Origin: an uncultured Eubacteriales bacterium
GTDB lineage: Bacteria; Bacillota; Clostridia; Oscillospirales; CAG-382
Direction of reading: 5' to 3'
DNA length: 64,000 nt
Assembly: GCA_934446675.1 (NCBI GenBank)
Contig: CAKSEL010000003.1
Location: forward strand, 62,001-126,000
Position numbers and translations under genes: made by a program
The notes under the pieces: generated by a model
What the model was told of the DNA's origin: nothing
Database searches by the model: none
What the model saw: only the letters and a program-made list of their open reading frames with translations
Shown here: piece by piece, positions 28,407 to 37,187 of the stretch
Numbering within the stretch: the first letter of the stretch is position 1
How the letters are laid out: each line of letters starts with the position of its first letter

Positions 28407-29575
28407 TGATAGATTACAGCAAAGTGCTTTCAAAGAAAGCAGTGGATTTAAAGCCGTCGGGCATAAGAAAATTCTTTGACATTCTCGACGAAATGCAGGG
28501 CGTTATATCGCTTACCGTCGGACAGCCCGACTTTGTAACTCCGTGGAATATCAGAGAAGCCGCAATAGAGTCGCTTGAAAAGGGCAAGACCTACTATACC
28601 TCAAACAGCGGACTTATGGAATTCAGAAAAGAGATAGCGGCATATCTCGAAAGACGTTTTTCGGTATCGTACGATCCGTCAAAGGAAATGATAGTAACCG
28701 TCGGCGGCAGCGAGGCGATAGACCTTGCCATAAGAGCCATAGTGGAACCCGGCGACGAGGTGCTTGTCGTTGAGCCGTCTTATGTCTGCTATACGCCCAT
28801 AACCGAGCTTGCCGGAGGCGTTCCGATAAGTATTCCCACGCGCGAAGAGGATAAATTCAAGCTCACGCCCGAGCTTCTCAAAAAATATATCACGCCAAAG
28901 ACCAAGATGCTCATTCTTCCCTACCCGAACAATCCTACCGGCGCGATAATGACAAAAGAAGATCTGCGCAAGATCGCGGACGTTGTAAAGGATACAAATA
29001 TCGTAGTGCTCACGGACGAGATATACGGCGAGCTTACCTACGGAAGAAAGCATTTCTCCTTTGCGGCGTTTGAAGATATGCGCGACAGAACCATATATGT
29101 CGGCGGATTTTCAAAATCGTATGCAATGACGGGCTGGAGACTCGGATATGTCTGCGCACCGCGCGAGATAACAAAGCAGATGCTTAAAATACATCAGTAC
29201 GCCATAATGTGCGCGCCTACCGCAAGCCAGTACGCCGGAATAATCGCGGCGCGCGACGGCGACGAAGAAATAGAATATATGAAGGACTGCTACAATCAGA
29301 GAAGAAGAATGCTGCTGTCCGGACTTAACGAAATAGGACTTACCTGCTTTGAACCCGAAGGAGCTTTCTATGTGTTCCCGAATATATCGGGCTACGGACT
29401 GACGTCGGAACAGTTCTGCGAAAAACTGCTGTATGACGAAAAGTGCGCGATAGTTCCTGGTTCCGCGTTCGGCGAATCCGGAGAGGGCTTTGCGAGAGTG
29501 TCTTATGCGTACTCGGTAGAGCATATAAGCCGCGCAATCGACAGACTTGACAGATTCTTAAAGAAACTGAAGTAA
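28406..29575 (+). CDS. Class I/II pyridoxal phosphate-dependent aminotransferase
   Basis: The 389-residue protein matches fold type I aspartate/aromatic aminotransferases. It has VGQPDF near residue 38, YTSNSGLMEFR near residue 65, PYPNNPTGA near residue 172, LTDEIYGELTY near residue 203, and the PLP lysine in GGFSKSYAMTGWRLGY near residue 236. It belongs to the AspC/PatA-like group; substrates could be aspartate, aromatic amino acids or methionine-related keto acids. It overlaps the Lrp gene by one base and is followed after one base by the DUF362 gene, so the three form one operon. The specific reaction cannot be read from sequence. Confidence 0.92.
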   Translation: MIDYSKVLSKKAVDLKPSGIRKFFDILDEMQGVISLTVGQPDFVTPWNIREAAIESLEKGKTYYTSNSGLMEFRKEIAAYLERRFSVSYDPSKEMIVTVGGSEAIDLAIRAIVEPGDEVLVVEPSYVCYTPITELAGGVPISIPTREEDKFKLTPELLKKYITPKTKMLILPYPNNPTGAIMTKEDLRKIADVVKDTNIVVLTDEIYGELTYGRKHFSFAAFEDMRDRTIYVGGFSKSYAMTGWRLGYVCAPREITKQMLKIHQYAIMCAPTASQYAGIIAARDGDEEIEYMKDCYNQRRRMLLSGLNEIGLTCFEPEGAFYVFPNISGYGLTSEQFCEKLLYDEKCAIVPGSAFGESGEGFARVSYAYSVEHISRAIDRLDRFLKKLK

Positions 29576-29576
29576 T

Positions 29577-30737
29577 ATGGAAAGAAAAATTAAGCTTACA
29601 AACAGAGTTTATCTTTCGGAACTGCATGATTACGAATATGAGAACGTAAAACCGGTCATATACGATCTGCTTGAAAAGGTCTGTCTTGACAACGGCTGGG
29701 AAAAGGATTTTTTTGACGGCAAAAAAGTAACCGTAAAACCCAATCTTCTCTCAAGAGCCGACGCAGATAAGTGCATAACGTCGCATCCGAGCTTTGTAAA
29801 GGCTGCGTGCGAATATTTTTCAGGTCTCGGCGCACACGTCACGGTTGCCGACAGTCCGGGAGGAACGTATAATCATGCGTCGTTTTCCGCGGTAGTCAGA
29901 GAAACAGGCGTGCTTGACGCGGCGCAGGACGGCGGAGCGCAGGTCAACGACGATTACGGCTTTGAGCTTATGAGCAATCATGATGTAAGCAAATTCAATT
30001 TCAATATTATCAATCCGCTTGTAAATGCGGACGTTGTGGTAAATCTCAACAGGCTGAAAACTCATGCGCTTTGCGAGATGACGGCGGCGGTAAAAAATAT
30101 GTTCGGCTCAATTCCCGGACTTCAGAAAGCCGAACAGCACGCAAGATTTCCGTCGAGGATTTCTTTTGCGGATATGCTGTGCGATCTTTGCCTTATAACC
30201 GCGCCGTGCATTAATATAACCGACGCAGTCGTCTGTATGGAGGGCAACGGTCCGTCCGGCGGAACGCTTAAAAAAGTGGGCTGCGTTACGGCGAGTGCAA
30301 ACCCGTTTGCGGCAGATGTGCTTAATTCCTATATTATGGGATATAAGCCGGAGGAGGTCGGAACGGTCGAATGTTCGGTAAAGCGCGGACTTTGCCCGGA
30401 AAACACCGGCGGACTTGAAATAATCGGCTGTGAAAAGGAAAAGTTTGCGTCGGAGTTTGTGCGCCCCGATTCGCGAGCAGGCGGAATAGTAAAGCAGATA
30501 CCGTCGATTTTCGGCGGAGGACTGAGAACCGCACTCGAACCGCGTCCGACGGTCAAAAAGAACCTTTGCGTGGGCTGCGGAATATGCGCAAGGAACTGTC
30601 CTGTCGCGGCAATAACGATAAAGGATAAAAAGGCGCATATAAATAATAAGAAGTGTATAAAATGCTACTGCTGTCAGGAATTCTGTCCGCAAAAGGCAGT
30701 AAAGGCAAAACCGCTGCTCGGTATTTTTACACGGTAA
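29577..30737 (+). CDS. DUF362 domain protein with C-terminal 2[4Fe-4S] ferredoxin
   Basis: The N-terminal 300 residues resemble DUF362 proteins (KPNLLS near residue 45, then AD-SPGG, NRLKTHALCEMTAAVKNMFG near residue 160 and GNGPSGG near residue 223). The C-terminus has two cluster motifs: CVGCGICARNCP near residue 328, and CIKCYCCQEFCP near residue 360. DUF362-ferredoxin fusions are common in anaerobes, but the reaction is not established; a redox role is inferred. It starts one base after the aminotransferase stop, with a weak ribosome binding site, so its expression is tied to that gene. Confidence 0.85.
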   Translation: MERKIKLTNRVYLSELHDYEYENVKPVIYDLLEKVCLDNGWEKDFFDGKKVTVKPNLLSRADADKCITSHPSFVKAACEYFSGLGAHVTVADSPGGTYNHASFSAVVRETGVLDAAQDGGAQVNDDYGFELMSNHDVSKFNFNIINPLVNADVVVNLNRLKTHALCEMTAAVKNMFGSIPGLQKAEQHARFPSRISFADMLCDLCLITAPCINITDAVVCMEGNGPSGGTLKKVGCVTASANPFAADVLNSYIMGYKPEEVGTVECSVKRGLCPENTGGLEIIGCEKEKFASEFVRPDSRAGGIVKQIPSIFGGGLRTALEPRPTVKKNLCVGCGICARNCPVAAITIKDKKAHINNKKCIKCYCCQEFCPQKAVKAKPLLGIFTR

Positions 30738-30783
30738 CGCATGAAAATCCGCGCAAAATCAACAAAGTAAAAGAGGTTTTCAA

Positions 30784-31704
30784 ATGCCTATAAAAATTCC
30801 CGGCGCGCTTCCGGCTTTCGGTACGCTTGAGAGCGAAAACATATTTGTAATGACAAAAGAGCGTGCGGAAACACAGGATATACGTCCTCTGCGCATTGCT
30901 ATACTCAATCTCATGCCGACAAAGATAGTCACCGAAACGCAGCTTTTAAGACTGCTGTCGAATACGCCTATTCAGGTCGAGATAACTCTGCTCAAAACCA
31001 AGACGTACAAATCAAAAAACACGCCCGACGAGCATTTAGAGGCTTTTTACAAAAACTTTGACGACGTAAAACACGAAAAATTCGACGGACTTATAATAAC
31101 CGGAGCGCCGATAGAGGATAAGCCTTATGAGGAGGTAGCGTACTGGAAAGAGCTTGAAGAAATTTTCGGCTGGTCTGACAAGAACGTGTATTCCTGCTTT
31201 TATATCTGCTGGGCGTCGTTTGCGGCAATGTATCATTACTACGGCATAGAAAAGATAAGACTTCCGGAAAAGCTTTCGGGTGTGTTCAGACACAAGGTTC
31301 TCATACCGTCGCACCCGATAGTCAGAGGCTTTGACCAGTTCTTTTACGCGCCGCATTCAAGGCATTGCGGAGTGGATACCGAGGACGTAAAGAAGTGCGC
31401 CGAACTTGATATAGAGGCTTATTCCGAAAAAACCGGCGTTTATATCGCAAGCTCAAAGGATATGAGAAAGATTTTTGTTACGGGACACGCGGAGTACGAC
31501 TTTGACACCCTGAAAAAAGAGTATCAGAGAGATGTCAAAAAGGGACTTTGTCCGCACGTGCCGGAAAACTATTTCCCGTATGACGATCCCGAACGCAAGC
31601 CCGTGAATATGTGGAGAGCACATGCTCATCTGCTGTTCTCGAACTGGCTAAACTATGTTGTATACCAGACGACGCCGTATGATCTTTCCAAGATAGAAAA
31701 GTAA
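30784..31704 (+). CDS. metA: Homoserine O-acetyltransferase of the MetA family
   Basis: MetA acylates homoserine, the committed step of methionine synthesis. The 306-residue protein has the nucleophile Cys142 in YICWASFAAMYHYYG and the catalytic His-Glu pair in TGHAEYD near residue 233. Residue 111 is Glu (GAPIEDKPYEEVAYW). In characterised MetA enzymes Glu111 goes with acetyl-CoA and Gly111 with succinyl-CoA, so acetyltransferase activity is inferred despite the usual succinyltransferase label. AGAGG precedes the ATG. It follows the DUF362 gene by 46 bases and may belong to the same transcript. No SAM riboswitch was seen. Confidence 0.93.
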   Translation: MPIKIPGALPAFGTLESENIFVMTKERAETQDIRPLRIAILNLMPTKIVTETQLLRLLSNTPIQVEITLLKTKTYKSKNTPDEHLEAFYKNFDDVKHEKFDGLIITGAPIEDKPYEEVAYWKELEEIFGWSDKNVYSCFYICWASFAAMYHYYGIEKIRLPEKLSGVFRHKVLIPSHPIVRGFDQFFYAPHSRHCGVDTEDVKKCAELDIEAYSEKTGVYIASSKDMRKIFVTGHAEYDFDTLKKEYQRDVKKGLCPHVPENYFPYDDPERKPVNMWRAHAHLLFSNWLNYVVYQTTPYDLSKIEK

Positions 31705-31956
31705 AAATGTTTTCATGAAAAACATTTGGGACACACACAAATTTCACGCAGATTTCTCTTTTGCACTTTAAAATTGTTTATGCAGAACGGCAAACGACGC
31801 CGCATTTTGACTTAAACTCTGAAAAAAGGAGCTGAGCCTTGCATGAAATTCAGATTTGATACCGAGCTTTCGGGACGGCTGCTGCCGGAAAAGTGCCAAA
31901 GCCTTGCACAAAACGAGACGGCACATAATCCGCGCCAAAAGAAAGGATTTATGGAA

Positions 31957-32625
31957 ATGAACAATATATACAGAAATTCGCTTGCGTTTGCAGCAAGCAT
32001 ATCGCTGCTGCTTGCATTGTCGGCGTGCTCTCCCGACAGCGTTCCGGACAATTCCGGTTCGTCGGTTGCGGAGGATTCACAGAACAGCGCACAGGACGGC
32101 GACAATATAACGGCTGCGTTTGATATTCCCGATTATCCCGAAGGATACCCGACGGAGCAGAATATCATAGACGCATACAAGAGCGCCGCAGATGCTGTGG
32201 GCTGGTTTTCGATCACTACCGCGCCTCCGCTTGATACGGATAAGTCCATGGATGTTGACGGTATAACTTATTATAAGGTAAAGTCCGAGCAGGTTAACAG
32301 CCTTGAAACGCTTAAAATGTATCTTGAAACGCTGTTCGACTCCGATATGGCGGATCTTCTCACTGACCTTAATGACGAAAATCAACGCTTTATAGAGGGC
32401 GACGACGGGCTTTACTGTACCTCGTTTGCATTTGAACCGAGCTATTATTCCGATGAGGAAACTTATGAAGTTACCAAAGTCTCCGATGATGAGTATAAAC
32501 TCGCTGTTTCTTATCAGCTCCTTGATGACGACGGCTCCGTTAAGGCTGACAGAACTCAAAACTGTACCTTTAAGAAAATCAACGGCCGCTGGGTGTTCTA
32601 TAATTTTATCCTTTACCGCCAGTAG
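31957..32625 (+). CDS. Lipoprotein, possibly of the IseA (DL-endopeptidase inhibitor) family
   Basis: The 222-residue protein has a lipoprotein signal ending LLLALSAC, so Cys24 should be lipidated. A Ser/Asp/Asn-rich linker and a soluble domain follow, the latter with EQNIIDAYKSAADAVGWF, GITYYKVK and LYCTSFAF. The layout recalls IseA-like proteins, which restrain peptidoglycan endopeptidases; this is by eye and tentative. The start is taken at 31957, nine bases after AAGAAAGGA. An ATG at 31843 also has AAAGGAG but would put 38 hydrophilic residues before the signal. A 250-base gap to metA holds a weak hairpin near 31710 and no clear promoter. Repeat A begins 20 bases after its stop. Confidence 0.75.
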   Translation: MNNIYRNSLAFAASISLLLALSACSPDSVPDNSGSSVAEDSQNSAQDGDNITAAFDIPDYPEGYPTEQNIIDAYKSAADAVGWFSITTAPPLDTDKSMDVDGITYYKVKSEQVNSLETLKMYLETLFDSDMADLLTDLNDENQRFIEGDDGLYCTSFAFEPSYYSDEETYEVTKVSDDEYKLAVSYQLLDDDGSVKADRTQNCTFKKINGRWVFYNFILYRQ

Positions 32626-32645
32626 ATACTTGGCGTTACGAAGGA

Positions 32646-33250
32646 ATACGCGCTTTCTTTTTAAAAAGAAAGCTGCAAAGAAAACGGTAGCCCCTAAATT
32701 AGAAAAAGGCTGCGGGATACTCTGTGCCGCCAGCCTGTACCGTCAGCCACCAAAGGTCGGGTGGCTGACTCAATTCTGAACAGGTGCCGAAGCAAGCTAT
32801 GGAAATTCAGTACAAAGGGTAACTTTGGAAAGTGAAACCCATTTGCAACAATGAAATAAAGAAAAAATTTCACTTTGCACCAACCAAACAAAAAACTATA
32901 ATTCAGCAAAGTCATCTTGCGTAAGCGAGCTGGTCGGAAAAACGAGTCCTGTTGACTGTTTGAGTATGTGAAAAATAACACTTTTGTCGAAAATAGTTTA
33001 ACTTTGTACAAACCCCATTATCGAGCAGTGCGGAGCATCTGCGAGCGAAGATAGAAAATTTCGGAGGTAAGGAAAATTTTTACCGACGATAGTTTGATGT
33101 GTGGAGAAGTAGCCACGCTTTCGCGGCGGCGTTTGAGCCGCGAACGGCTTTTGTTTACGCTCTTTAGAGTGCAATCTTTTTGCCGTCGAAAAGTTGTAGA
33201 ATAGGGCTGCAAGTGGAAGTGAGTAATCCGTTTTCACCCAAACCAAGTAA
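32646..33250 (+). repeat. Structured intergenic repeat, copy A
   Basis: First of three related elements in this window. In order it holds an A/T palindrome with arms GCTTTCTTTTT/AAAAAGAAAGC, and a hairpin at 32742-32769 with arms GTCAGCCACC/GGTGGCTGAC directly after TGTACCG. A core of about 130 bp (from GCAAGCTATGGAAATTCAG to CATCTTG) and a short stem CTTGC-GTAA-GCGAG follow. Then come a CCTGTTGACTG segment, the stretch CGAGCAGTGCGGAGCATCTG, a CGCGGC/GCCGCG stem and a CTCTTTAGAG palindrome. It lacks the second CTTTTC/GAAAAG hairpin present in B and C. No frame has a start, a ribosome binding site and protein-like composition. It lies between the lipoprotein gene and the ribosomal promoter. 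Confidence 0.85.
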
Positions 33251-33307
33251 AAAATAAGCAAAATTCTCTACGTCACAGAATATTTACAATTAAATTCCTA
33301 AAACCTA

Positions 33308-33336
33308 TTGCAAAAACATAACATATATGGTACACT
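33308..33336 (+). promoter_or_regulatory. Promoter of the S10-spc-alpha cluster
   Basis: TTGCAA, a 17-base spacer and TACACT begin a leader of about 455 bases before rpsJ. A second TATAAT at 33743-33748 has no recognisable -35 box. Confidence 0.55.
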
Positions 33337-33797
33337 AATCAAGCTTGATGTGCGATGAAGCGGGAGGTTGCGGTCAAAAGACCGGTAATTTCCGTGGAGT
33401 ATGTCCGATAAACGGGCGACAGCAAATATAACCGCGTCTCAAAAAGGGTTTTTGCGTTCGTTTGCTCCTTCAAGCGGGAGCTGTGCGGCGAATGCAGACT
33501 TTGACTCTCCGAAAAAGAACGGTTTACAATCTTTGCTCTTTCACAGTAAAGGAACGAGCGGCAGTTATTGCCGAAACGCCTTGTGTGTGCCGTCGTGTGC
33601 GGTTGCAAAGCTTTGAACGCTGCCCGAAGTCATTTCGGTTTACCCCCGATTTGACAGCGGGTTTTTAATTCGGAAAGACCTCGAAACACCCGGTAGCGTG
33701 TACAATATTTACTGTGCCGCATTTAAAAAACTCTTCCGTTTATATAATATAAGCACGAAAGAGACGGAGGACAAAAATTTTAAAGGAGGCAGAAAAA
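33337..33797 (+). promoter_or_regulatory. Long leader RNA of the ribosomal cluster, structured
   Basis: A long leader precedes rpsJ. Its 5' part (33340-33430) holds a 13-pair hairpin at 33363-33393 (arms GGAGGTTGCGGTC and GACCGGTAATTTCC, one bulged G, AAAA loop) and a following GTCCG-ATAAA-CGGGC stem. The first hairpin hides a GGAGG sequence. This arrangement looks like an autogenous ribosomal-protein leader, but I cannot name the Rfam family with certainty. The region from 33430 to 33700 has no ORF that I accept. AAAGGAGG at the end is the rpsJ ribosome binding site. Confidence 0.55.
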
Positions 33798-34112
33798 ATG
33801 GCATCTAAGGAGAAAATCAGAATCAGACTCAAGGCTTACGATCATACCCTTATCGACCAGGCGGCTGAAAAGATCGTAGAAGCGGCAAAGAGAAACGGCG
33901 CAAAGGTGTCCGGTCCCATACCGCTCCCGACCGATAAGGAAATCGTTACCATTCTCCGCGCTGTTCATAAGTATAAGGACAGCCGCGAACAGTTTGAGTT
34001 CAGAACTCATAAGAGACTTATCGATATCCTCAAGCCCTCTCAGAAGGCAATAGAGGCTCTCGTAGATCTCGAACTTCCCGCAGGCGTCGAATCCGAAATA
34101 ATCACATTCTGA
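33798..34112 (+). CDS. rpsJ: 30S ribosomal protein S10
   Basis: 104 residues with the S10 sequence KIRIRLKAYDHTLIDQAAEKI and the tRNA-contacting HKRLIDILKPSQKAIEAL at the C-terminal half. S10 is also NusE, which takes part in antitermination. It opens the cluster, after a 455-base leader and a strong AAAGGAGG site. Length and ends are normal. Confidence 0.97.
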   Translation: MASKEKIRIRLKAYDHTLIDQAAEKIVEAAKRNGAKVSGPIPLPTDKEIVTILRAVHKYKDSREQFEFRTHKRLIDILKPSQKAIEALVDLELPAGVESEIITF

Positions 34113-34323
34113 TTCGTGCGGTAAAAACGCAATACATTCCGCAAAGCGGCATACACCCGTCTGACGCAGAACGGAATATATTAAATAGCTTTTGTCCGTC
34201 TATACCGCGGATAAAGGCAAGGCAAAAAATCCAGTCATGTTGACCGTGTCGGACGGACGGTGTAAAAGCTTTCCGGTTTCGATAATTCCAAAACGGCCAA
34301 CCAATAACTAAGGAGGAAAAAAC
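34113..34323 (+). promoter_or_regulatory. Structured 211-base spacer between rpsJ and rplC
   Basis: The arms at 34187-34200 (AGCTTTTGTCCGTC) and 34252-34270 pair over 14 bases, with one five-base bulge (GGTGT), and enclose about 50 bases. Other gaps in the cluster are mostly under 90 bases. In enterobacteria L4, made from rplD two genes on, controls this operon through an RNA structure, so an autogenous site or RNA-processing signal is possible here. No ORF or terminator was found. Confidence 0.45.
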
Positions 34324-34950
34324 ATGAAGAAAGGTATAATCGGCAAGAAACTCGGCATGACTCAGATCTTTGACGAAGTCGGAAACGTTATTCCGGTAAC
34401 CGTCATCGAAGCAGGTCCCTGCGTTGTCACTCAGAAGAAAACCGTTGAAAACGACGGATACAGCGCAGTACAGCTCGGCTTTGAAAACGTTGAGGAAAGA
34501 AAACTCACAAAGCCGATGAAAGGTCATCTGGCAAAGTCCGGAACCTTAAAGAAGCACCTCAAGGAATTCAGACTTGATGATGCTGAAAACTTCAATGTCG
34601 GCGACGAAATCAAAGCTGACACCTTCGCACAGGGTGAATGTGTGGACGTAACCGGTCTTACAAAAGGTCACGGATATACCGGCGCGATCAAGCGTTGGAA
34701 TCATCATCGCCTGAGAATGACTCACGGTACAGGTCCCGTACATCGCCAGGTGGGTTCAATGGGCGCTTGTTCTACTCCTTCGAGAGTATATAAGAACAAG
34801 AAGATGGCCGGTCAGTACGGTCACGAGCAGGTTACCATGCTGAACCTCGATGTAGTAAAAATTGACGTTGAGAAGAACATTATCGCCGTAAAGGGTGCCG
34901 TTCCCGGACCTAAGGGCGGAATCGTGTTCCTGCGCTCAACAGTAAAGTAA
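34324..34950 (+). CDS. rplC: 50S ribosomal protein L3
   Basis: 208 residues starting KKGIIGKKLGMTQIFDE. The peptidyl-transferase-proximal loop RMTHGTGPVHRQVGSMGAC near residue 138 contains the Gln that is methylated in some bacteria. AAGGAGG precedes the ATG after the structured rpsJ-rplC spacer. L3 starts assembly of the 50S subunit. Normal length. Confidence 0.97.
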   Translation: MKKGIIGKKLGMTQIFDEVGNVIPVTVIEAGPCVVTQKKTVENDGYSAVQLGFENVEERKLTKPMKGHLAKSGTLKKHLKEFRLDDAENFNVGDEIKADTFAQGECVDVTGLTKGHGYTGAIKRWNHHRLRMTHGTGPVHRQVGSMGACSTPSRVYKNKKMAGQYGHEQVTMLNLDVVKIDVEKNIIAVKGAVPGPKGGIVFLRSTVK

Positions 34951-34967
34951 GCGAAGGAGGAGTTTAA

Positions 34968-35591
34968 ATGCCAAACGTAGCAGTATTTGATATGGCAGGC
35001 AACAAGCAGGGCGATATGGAGCTTAAAGCCGAGGTTTTCGGCTGCGAGATTAATAAACCCGTCCTCCACAGCGTTGTCAGAGCATATCTCTTAAATCAGA
35101 GACAGGGCACCCAGAGCACCAAGACTCGCTCCGAGGTTTCCGGCGGCGGTATCAAGCCGTGGAGACAGAAGGGTACAGGCCGTGCAAGACAGGGTTCGAC
35201 CCGTTCACCTCAGTGGACACACGGCGGCGTGGCACTCGGCCCGAAGCCCCGTTCATGGAAGGTAAGCATCAATAAGAAGGTAAAGAGAATCGCAATGCAG
35301 TCCGCACTCAGCGCAAAGGTTGCAGAGAACGAACTCGTTGTTGTTGATTCCATAGCAACCGGCGAATATAAGACAAAGAAGATCACCGCAATGCTTAAGG
35401 CTCTCGGAGCTGAAAAGAAGGCGCTCATCGTTCTTCCTACCGTCGATAAGTTCGTCGTAGAATCGGCTTCCAATATCCAGGGCGTTAAAACAGCAACTCC
35501 CGGAACTCTCAACGTGTACGATATACTCAAGTATGATATGTTCATCGTTGCCAAGGACGCCGTTTCAATAATCGAGGAGGTATACGCGTAA
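34968..35591 (+). CDS. rplD: 50S ribosomal protein L4
   Basis: 207 residues. The extended tunnel loop is present as TKTRSEVSGGGIKPWRQKGTGRARQGS near residues 45-70 and lines the exit tunnel near the macrolide site. The bases before the ATG read AAGGAGGAG. Its TAA overlaps the ATG of rplW by one base. L4 is the classical autogenous regulator of the S10 operon in gamma-proteobacteria; whether it acts here is unknown. Confidence 0.97.
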   Translation: MPNVAVFDMAGNKQGDMELKAEVFGCEINKPVLHSVVRAYLLNQRQGTQSTKTRSEVSGGGIKPWRQKGTGRARQGSTRSPQWTHGGVALGPKPRSWKVSINKKVKRIAMQSALSAKVAENELVVVDSIATGEYKTKKITAMLKALGAEKKALIVLPTVDKFVVESASNIQGVKTATPGTLNVYDILKYDMFIVAKDAVSIIEEVYA

Positions 35592-35884
35592 TGAAAAATA
35601 TGCATGACGTAATCGTCCGTCCGATTATCACTGAAGACAGCATGGCAAGACTTGCCGATAAGAAGTACACCTTCGAAGTTGCGGCAGGCGCAAATAAGAT
35701 CGAAATTAAAAAGGCCGTTGAGGAGATTTTCAAGGTAGAAGTTCTCAAGGTCAACACCATCAGCGTAAAGTCCAAGAACAAGAGAGTCGGCTACCACCTC
35801 GGTAAGACCTCCGAATGGAAAAAGGCAATCGTTACTCTTAAGTCCGATTCCAAGACCATCGAGTTCTTCGACAGCATGATGTAA
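35591..35884 (+). CDS. rplW: 50S ribosomal protein L23
   Basis: 97 residues, with IVRPIITEDSMARL at the N-terminus and the typical VEVLKVNTISVKSKNKRVG strand-loop region. L23 sits at the tunnel exit and is the docking site of trigger factor and SRP. It overlaps rplD by one base, with its ribosome binding site GAGGAGG inside rplD. A 75-base gap to rplB follows. Confidence 0.97.
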   Translation: MKNMHDVIVRPIITEDSMARLADKKYTFEVAAGANKIEIKKAVEEIFKVEVLKVNTISVKSKNKRVGYHLGKTSEWKKAIVTLKSDSKTIEFFDSMM

Positions 35885-35959
35885 TCAGACCAAACAGAGT
35901 TTTCAACACGGCAGACCGTAAGATAAAAACTTCACGGTAAGCCGGGAAATGGAGTAATT

Positions 35960-36793
35960 ATGGCAGTAAAGACATTTAAACCTACTACTCCGGCAAGACG
36001 ACAGATGACAGTTCCGAGCTTCGAGGAAATCACCAAGAAGACTCCGGAAAGAAGCCTCGTTACGGTTCTTAAGAAACACGCCGGACGTAATAACACAGGT
36101 AAGATAACCGTCCGTCATCAGGGCGGCGGCAACAGGATCAAGTACAGAATCATAGATTTCAAGAAGAACATTGTCAACGTACCCGCAAAGGTGCTTGCAA
36201 TCGAATACGATCCTAACAGAACAGCTTATATCGCACTTCTTCAGTACGAGACAGGCGAAAAGACATACAGCATAGCACCCGTAGGCCTTAAGGTCGGCGA
36301 TACCGTTATCAACGGCGAAAACGCAGATATAAAGCCCGGTAACGTGCTCTGCATCAAGGACATTCCCGTAGGTACACTTATCCACAATATCGAGATATAT
36401 CCCGGTAAGGGCGCGCAGCTCGTAAGAAGCGCAGGAACCTGTGCACAGCTTATGGCTAAGGAAAACGGCGTAGCTCAGATAAGACTTCCTTCGGGCGAAG
36501 TAAGAATAATCCGTCTCGACTGCAAGGCAACTATCGGTCAGGTAGGCAACCTTGAGCACGAGAACATCAATATCGGTAAGGCCGGTAAAAAGAGACACAT
36601 GGGTATCCGTCCTACCGTCCGCGGTTCTGTCATGAACCCCTGCGATCACCCGCACGGCGGTGGTGAAGGAAGAGCGCCTGTCGGCCGTCCTTCTCCTGTA
36701 ACTCCTTGGGGTAAGCCTGCAATGGGTTATAAGACACGTAATAAGAAGAACCGTACAAACAAGTTCATCGTAAAGAGAAGAAACGATAAGTAA
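35960..36793 (+). CDS. rplB: 50S ribosomal protein L2
   Basis: 277 residues with the highly conserved GRNNTGKITVRHQGGG near residue 40. The catalytic-centre signature MNPCDHPHGGGEGRAP near residue 223 is intact, including the His that is important for peptide-bond formation. Length and ends match the family. Confidence 0.97.
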   Translation: MAVKTFKPTTPARRQMTVPSFEEITKKTPERSLVTVLKKHAGRNNTGKITVRHQGGGNRIKYRIIDFKKNIVNVPAKVLAIEYDPNRTAYIALLQYETGEKTYSIAPVGLKVGDTVINGENADIKPGNVLCIKDIPVGTLIHNIEIYPGKGAQLVRSAGTCAQLMAKENGVAQIRLPSGEVRIIRLDCKATIGQVGNLEHENINIGKAGKKRHMGIRPTVRGSVMNPCDHPHGGGEGRAPVGRPSPVTPWGKPAMGYKTRNKKNRTNKFIVKRRNDK

Positions 36794-36834
36794 TTTCGTT
36801 TGAAACTCAGATGGACAAGTAAGGAGGAATAAGT

Positions 36835-37110
36835 TTGAGCAGAAGCATTAAGAAGGGACCTTTCGTCGAAGCTAAACTCTACAAGAGAATAAGCGAAATG
36901 AACGAAAAAGGCGAAAAGAGAGTCCTCAAGACCTGGTCAAGAGCTTCGACAATATTCCCTGAGTTCGTGGGACACACAATCGCCGTTCATGACGGAAGAA
37001 AGCACGTGCCGGTATATGTAACCGAAGATATGGTCGGACATAAGCTCGGTGAGTTCGCTCCCACAAGAACCTTTAAGGGACACGCAGGCTCCAAGACAAC
37101 CAACAGCTAA
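36835..37110 (+). CDS. rpsS: 30S ribosomal protein S19
   Basis: 91 residues starting SRSIKKGPFVEAKLYKRI, with the C-terminal FAPTRTFKGHAG. The start is TTG, seven bases after AAGGAGG; TTG is used by several genes of this cluster. S19 contacts the A-site finger and S13 in the 30S head. Confidence 0.97.
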   Translation: MSRSIKKGPFVEAKLYKRISEMNEKGEKRVLKTWSRASTIFPEFVGHTIAVHDGRKHVPVYVTEDMVGHKLGEFAPTRTFKGHAGSKTTNS

Positions 37111-37187
37111 TTAAGTACACGAAAGAACGCATGAATATACAGAGGTAAAACCTCTCACATTCGGTGCGAAAGGAGGCAATACTCAAG

